Made by a program: the position numbers and the translations under genes
Origin: JBCCFW01 sp039029535
GTDB lineage: Bacteria > Acidobacteriota > JBCCFW01
Length of the DNA: 33,506 nucleotides
NCBI GenBank assembly: GCA_039029535.1
Contig: JBCCFW010000077.1
Location: forward strand, 1-33,506
Direction: 5' to 3'
Notes under the pieces: generated by a model
The model's database searches: none
Seen by the model: only the letters and a program-made list of their open reading frames with translations
What the model was told of the DNA's origin: nothing
In this document: positions 31,625 to 33,506 of the stretch, one piece after another
Layout of the letters: the number at the start of each line of letters is the position of its first letter
How positions within the stretch are numbered: the stretch's first letter is position 1

Positions 31625-33340
31625 CTGTCCCACGCCGAACACTTCCGGGATCACGACCCTCGACCTCGAGGACTTCCCCGGTGTCATGGACCTGCTGGAC
31701 GGCACGCCGCTGACGATCTCGATCGGCGACGACACCGCCATCGACATCGCCACCCTCGAGATCGACGTGCTCACCGGAAGCACCCCGGGCGTGACGGTCG
31801 TCGAGGCCGACCCGGACCGCTGCTGCGCGACGGTCACCCTGGCCGCCTGTGGCAGCGACGACTGCTCGGAGCTGATCGCCATCGTCAACGACCACCAGCC
31901 TGACGACCAGGATGTCGTCACCGACTGCTTCCCGCTCGGCTTCCACGAGGTGACCTTCACCGCGGTCGACGGTCTCGAGAACGTCAGCACCTGCACGGTG
32001 TCCTTCGAGGTCGTGGACGGCACGCCACCGGAGATCACCTGTCCGGATCCCGCGACGTTCTTCGCCGACGGCGACTGCCAGGTGACCCCACCGGCTGCCA
32101 CGGTCTTCGACAACTGTGACGCCGACCCGGTCGTCACCGTCAGCCCGCCCGTGCTCGAGGGGAGCGGCTTCCACACCGTGACCTACACGGCCACCGACGC
32201 GAGCGGCAACACCAGCTCCTGCACGACGGTCATCGAGGTCCGCGACGTCACGCCGCCGGCGCTCAACTGCGGCGTGCGGCTGGGCGCCTGCCCGGGCAGC
32301 GGCCCCGTGCAGAGCTCGGTCACCGTCGACTGTGGCCAGGAGCTCTGCTTCACGGCCCGAGCTAGTGACGCCTGTGGTCCCATCTCGCTGGTCGACGACC
32401 TGACCGGCGCGGGCAGCATCAGCACGCCCGGGACCCTGGTCGGCTCGAGCCTCACGCACGTCTTCACGACACCCGGGACGCACGTGGTCACCTGGACGGC
32501 GACCGACGGGGCCGGCAACACCAGCACCTGCTCGACGGTGGTGCGAGTGCTCGGCAGCGCTGCTCCCGACCTGGAGTGCAGCCCGGTGAGCACCCTGCGC
32601 AACCTGGTGGGGGACGACGACGACTTCGGTTCCGAGGATCCCGGAGACGCACCCATGACGGGTCCCGGCTTCCCGGGCTGCCTGGGGGCCAACCCGACCG
32701 AGCTGGGCATGGACAGCACGGATCCCAATGCCTGCCGTGTCTGGGTCCACGACTACGCCCTGCCTCCGGACGCCTGCGTCGTCGACGCTCGCCTGATCCT
32801 GGACTGGGAGATCCGCAGCCGCGCCTGCGGTCCCTGTCCGGCCGGCAACCTGCGACCGACCGAGCACATCCAGCTCGCCAGCGCCGCTGGGGCAATCTCG
32901 TTCGGCCGTTGCTTCGACCCCTTCGCGGCGGTCATGTACGGTGACTGCCCGAACCCGACCAGCTCGGGCGTGACGACCCTGGAGCTGTCGCTCTTCCCGG
33001 GCGCGCTCGACCTGCTCGACGGGTCGCCGCTGACGGTGGCCATCGGGGACGACACGCTCATCGATCGAGCGATCCTCGAGATCGACTCGGTTCTCGCGGG
33101 CAGCAACACGATCACCGTCGTGACGCCGCCGGGCGGTCCTTGCTGCGCCACGGCGACGGTGGGCTCCTGCGCGACCGCTGGCTGCGAGGAGATCGTCTCG
33201 GTGACCAACGACCACGATCCCTCTCAGGGTGAGCTGGTCACCGACTGCTTCCCGCTGGGCATCACGCCGGTGACCTTCACCGTCACCGACGCCGGCGGTG
33301 GCAGCAGCGACTGCACCGTGTACGTCGAGGTCCGCAACGG
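29381..33340 (+). repeat. Three tandem ~1.3-kb coding repeats
   Basis: Aligning on the PPE(I/L).CP motif, units begin at 29381, 30713 and 32031. The first is 1,332 bp (444 codons) and the second 1,318 bp, which is 439 codons plus one base; that spare base is the frameshift. The third ends near 33340. Each unit reads HYR-like domain, a second HYR-like domain with ECGE.(V/L)CF.ARA, the GDDDDF domain, then a partial HYR-like domain with VTDCF.LG.HEVTFTA. The copies differ substantially, so the triplication is old. Confidence 0.85.
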
Positions 33341-33422
33341 CGGTTGCTCTCCTCCGGACGGACAGGCGACGGACCCCTCCGGGCCCGTCTCGTCTCGAAC
33401 CGGACGGGAGCTCCAGCCCTGA
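31251..33422 (+). CDS. C-terminal part of the frameshifted RCC1/HYR-like protein
   Basis: This frame carries the rest of the secreted repeat protein. Homologous sequence already begins at about 31195, directly after the G5 run (AGNSTICTTFVTVVD), so the GTG at 31251 is only the first start codon within it and has no ribosome-binding site. It encodes copies two (end) and three of the tandem unit: GDDDDF domain, HYR-like domains with YTATDASGNTSSC and WTATDGAGNTSTC, and a second GDDDDF domain. There is no signal peptide, so as a separate protein it would be cytosolic and its many cysteines would be unpaired. The final ~25 residues are Pro/Ser/Gly-rich, with no sorting signal that I recognise. 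A strong hairpin follows. Confidence 0.8.
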   Translation: MLDCGVVDTIVSAVGDDDDFANVGPDDSSTSGPGYPGCSASLGHAPLDSLANNRCRTWVHEYTLPADACMTGARLTLDWRLTEDLCGGCMGGFDRPTEWLQFSTASGNLLFDRCFEPFSGALYGDCPTPNTSGITTLDLEDFPGVMDLLDGTPLTISIGDDTAIDIATLEIDVLTGSTPGVTVVEADPDRCCATVTLAACGSDDCSELIAIVNDHQPDDQDVVTDCFPLGFHEVTFTAVDGLENVSTCTVSFEVVDGTPPEITCPDPATFFADGDCQVTPPAATVFDNCDADPVVTVSPPVLEGSGFHTVTYTATDASGNTSSCTTVIEVRDVTPPALNCGVRLGACPGSGPVQSSVTVDCGQELCFTARASDACGPISLVDDLTGAGSISTPGTLVGSSLTHVFTTPGTHVVTWTATDGAGNTSTCSTVVRVLGSAAPDLECSPVSTLRNLVGDDDDFGSEDPGDAPMTGPGFPGCLGANPTELGMDSTDPNACRVWVHDYALPPDACVVDARLILDWEIRSRACGPCPAGNLRPTEHIQLASAAGAISFGRCFDPFAAVMYGDCPNPTSSGVTTLELSLFPGALDLLDGSPLTVAIGDDTLIDRAILEIDSVLAGSNTITVVTPPGGPCCATATVGSCATAGCEEIVSVTNDHDPSQGELVTDCFPLGITPVTFTVTDAGGGSSDCTVYVEVRNGGCSPPDGQATDPSGPVSSRTGRELQP

Positions 33423-33439
33423 CCGGCTGAGTCGTCCGG

Positions 33440-33504
33440 GCCCCGGTCATCGGTGACGGTGGCCGGGGCAGGTCGGGGACCTCGAGACGTGCTCGAGGTC
33501 CCCG
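33440..33504 (+). terminator. Tandem hairpins after the giant secreted protein
   Basis: The second hairpin is perfect: CGGGGACCTCGAG (33474-33486), loop ACGTG, CTCGAGGTCCCCG (33492-33504), 13 bp. The first pairs GCCCCGG (33440-33446) with CCGGGGC (33463-33469). They start 18 bp after the stop codon. The window ends two bases later, so a T-run cannot be excluded. Confidence 0.7.
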
Positions 33505-33506
33505 GC

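Noticed and set aside
27851..33215. Long antisense open frames (1,154 and 693 codons) opposite the RCC1/HYR-like gene
   Set aside because: The plus strand carries clear RCC1 and HYR-like repeats and a signal peptide; the antisense frames have no family features and share the repeat period only because they are complements.

Overview
The window is about 33.5 kb of very GC-rich bacterial DNA with dense coding, frequent GTG/TTG starts and 4-base start/stop overlaps. The organism cannot be fixed from the sequence alone. High GC, spoVG beside ispE and a tRNA-Gln, a complete ParAB/ScpAB/IHF set, and large secreted Cys-rich proteins (RCC1, HYR-like, FG-GAP, thrombospondin type 3) suggest an environmental Planctomycetota or Myxococcota-like lineage. 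That is an inference, not an identification.

Left part (1-17.4 kb) is mostly housekeeping on the plus strand. A truncated lipoprotein gene points away from mutL. Then come ispE, spoVG, tRNA-Gln(UUG), a cNMP-binding/FHA protein and a PAS-GGDEF diguanylate cyclase. A translationally coupled operon follows: site-2 protease, scpA, scpB and an RluB/RsuA-type pseudouridine synthase. Next are rpsA, an IHF/HU-type protein, miaB, a bifunctional-nuclease-family protein, parA and parB. Chromosome organisation is well represented (ScpA/ScpB for Smc, IHF/HU, ParA/ParB). A 494-bp non-coding stretch before parA holds three hairpin structures, two of which share the same loop sequence. A secreted two-repeat Cys-rich protein closes this part, ending at a strong hairpin terminator shared with a convergent XRE regulator.

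Middle part (17.4-23.1 kb) is on the minus strand: an XRE regulator, a 736-bp non-coding region, a four-TM hypothetical protein, and a 1,108-residue secreted protein with 14 FG-GAP/VCBS repeats, thrombospondin type 3 repeats and a C-terminal domain. The 736-bp region is the least explained piece of the window. It carries a run of nested hairpins (about 18095-18267), then diverged copies of a ~55-bp repeat and a perfect 18-bp palindrome.

Right part (23.2-33.5 kb) has a GT4 glycosyltransferase, then a minus-strand trio (unknown protein, D-serine dehydratase/D-threonine aldolase-like enzyme, small membrane protein) diverging from an ATP-grasp protein. It ends with a giant secreted protein: signal peptide, seven RCC1 repeats, then three tandem ~440-residue units. 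Each unit combines HYR-like domains with a ~190-residue domain that I cannot assign to a family. This gene is split by one extra G in a G5 run at 31190-31194.

The most interesting items are the structured non-coding block at 18.1-18.6 kb, the triplicated unassigned domain and its frameshift, the same-loop hairpins upstream of parAB, a recurring CATGAT promoter-like box, and a MutL that lacks the usual endonuclease motifs. I see no CRISPR array, IS element, prophage or recognisable defence system.
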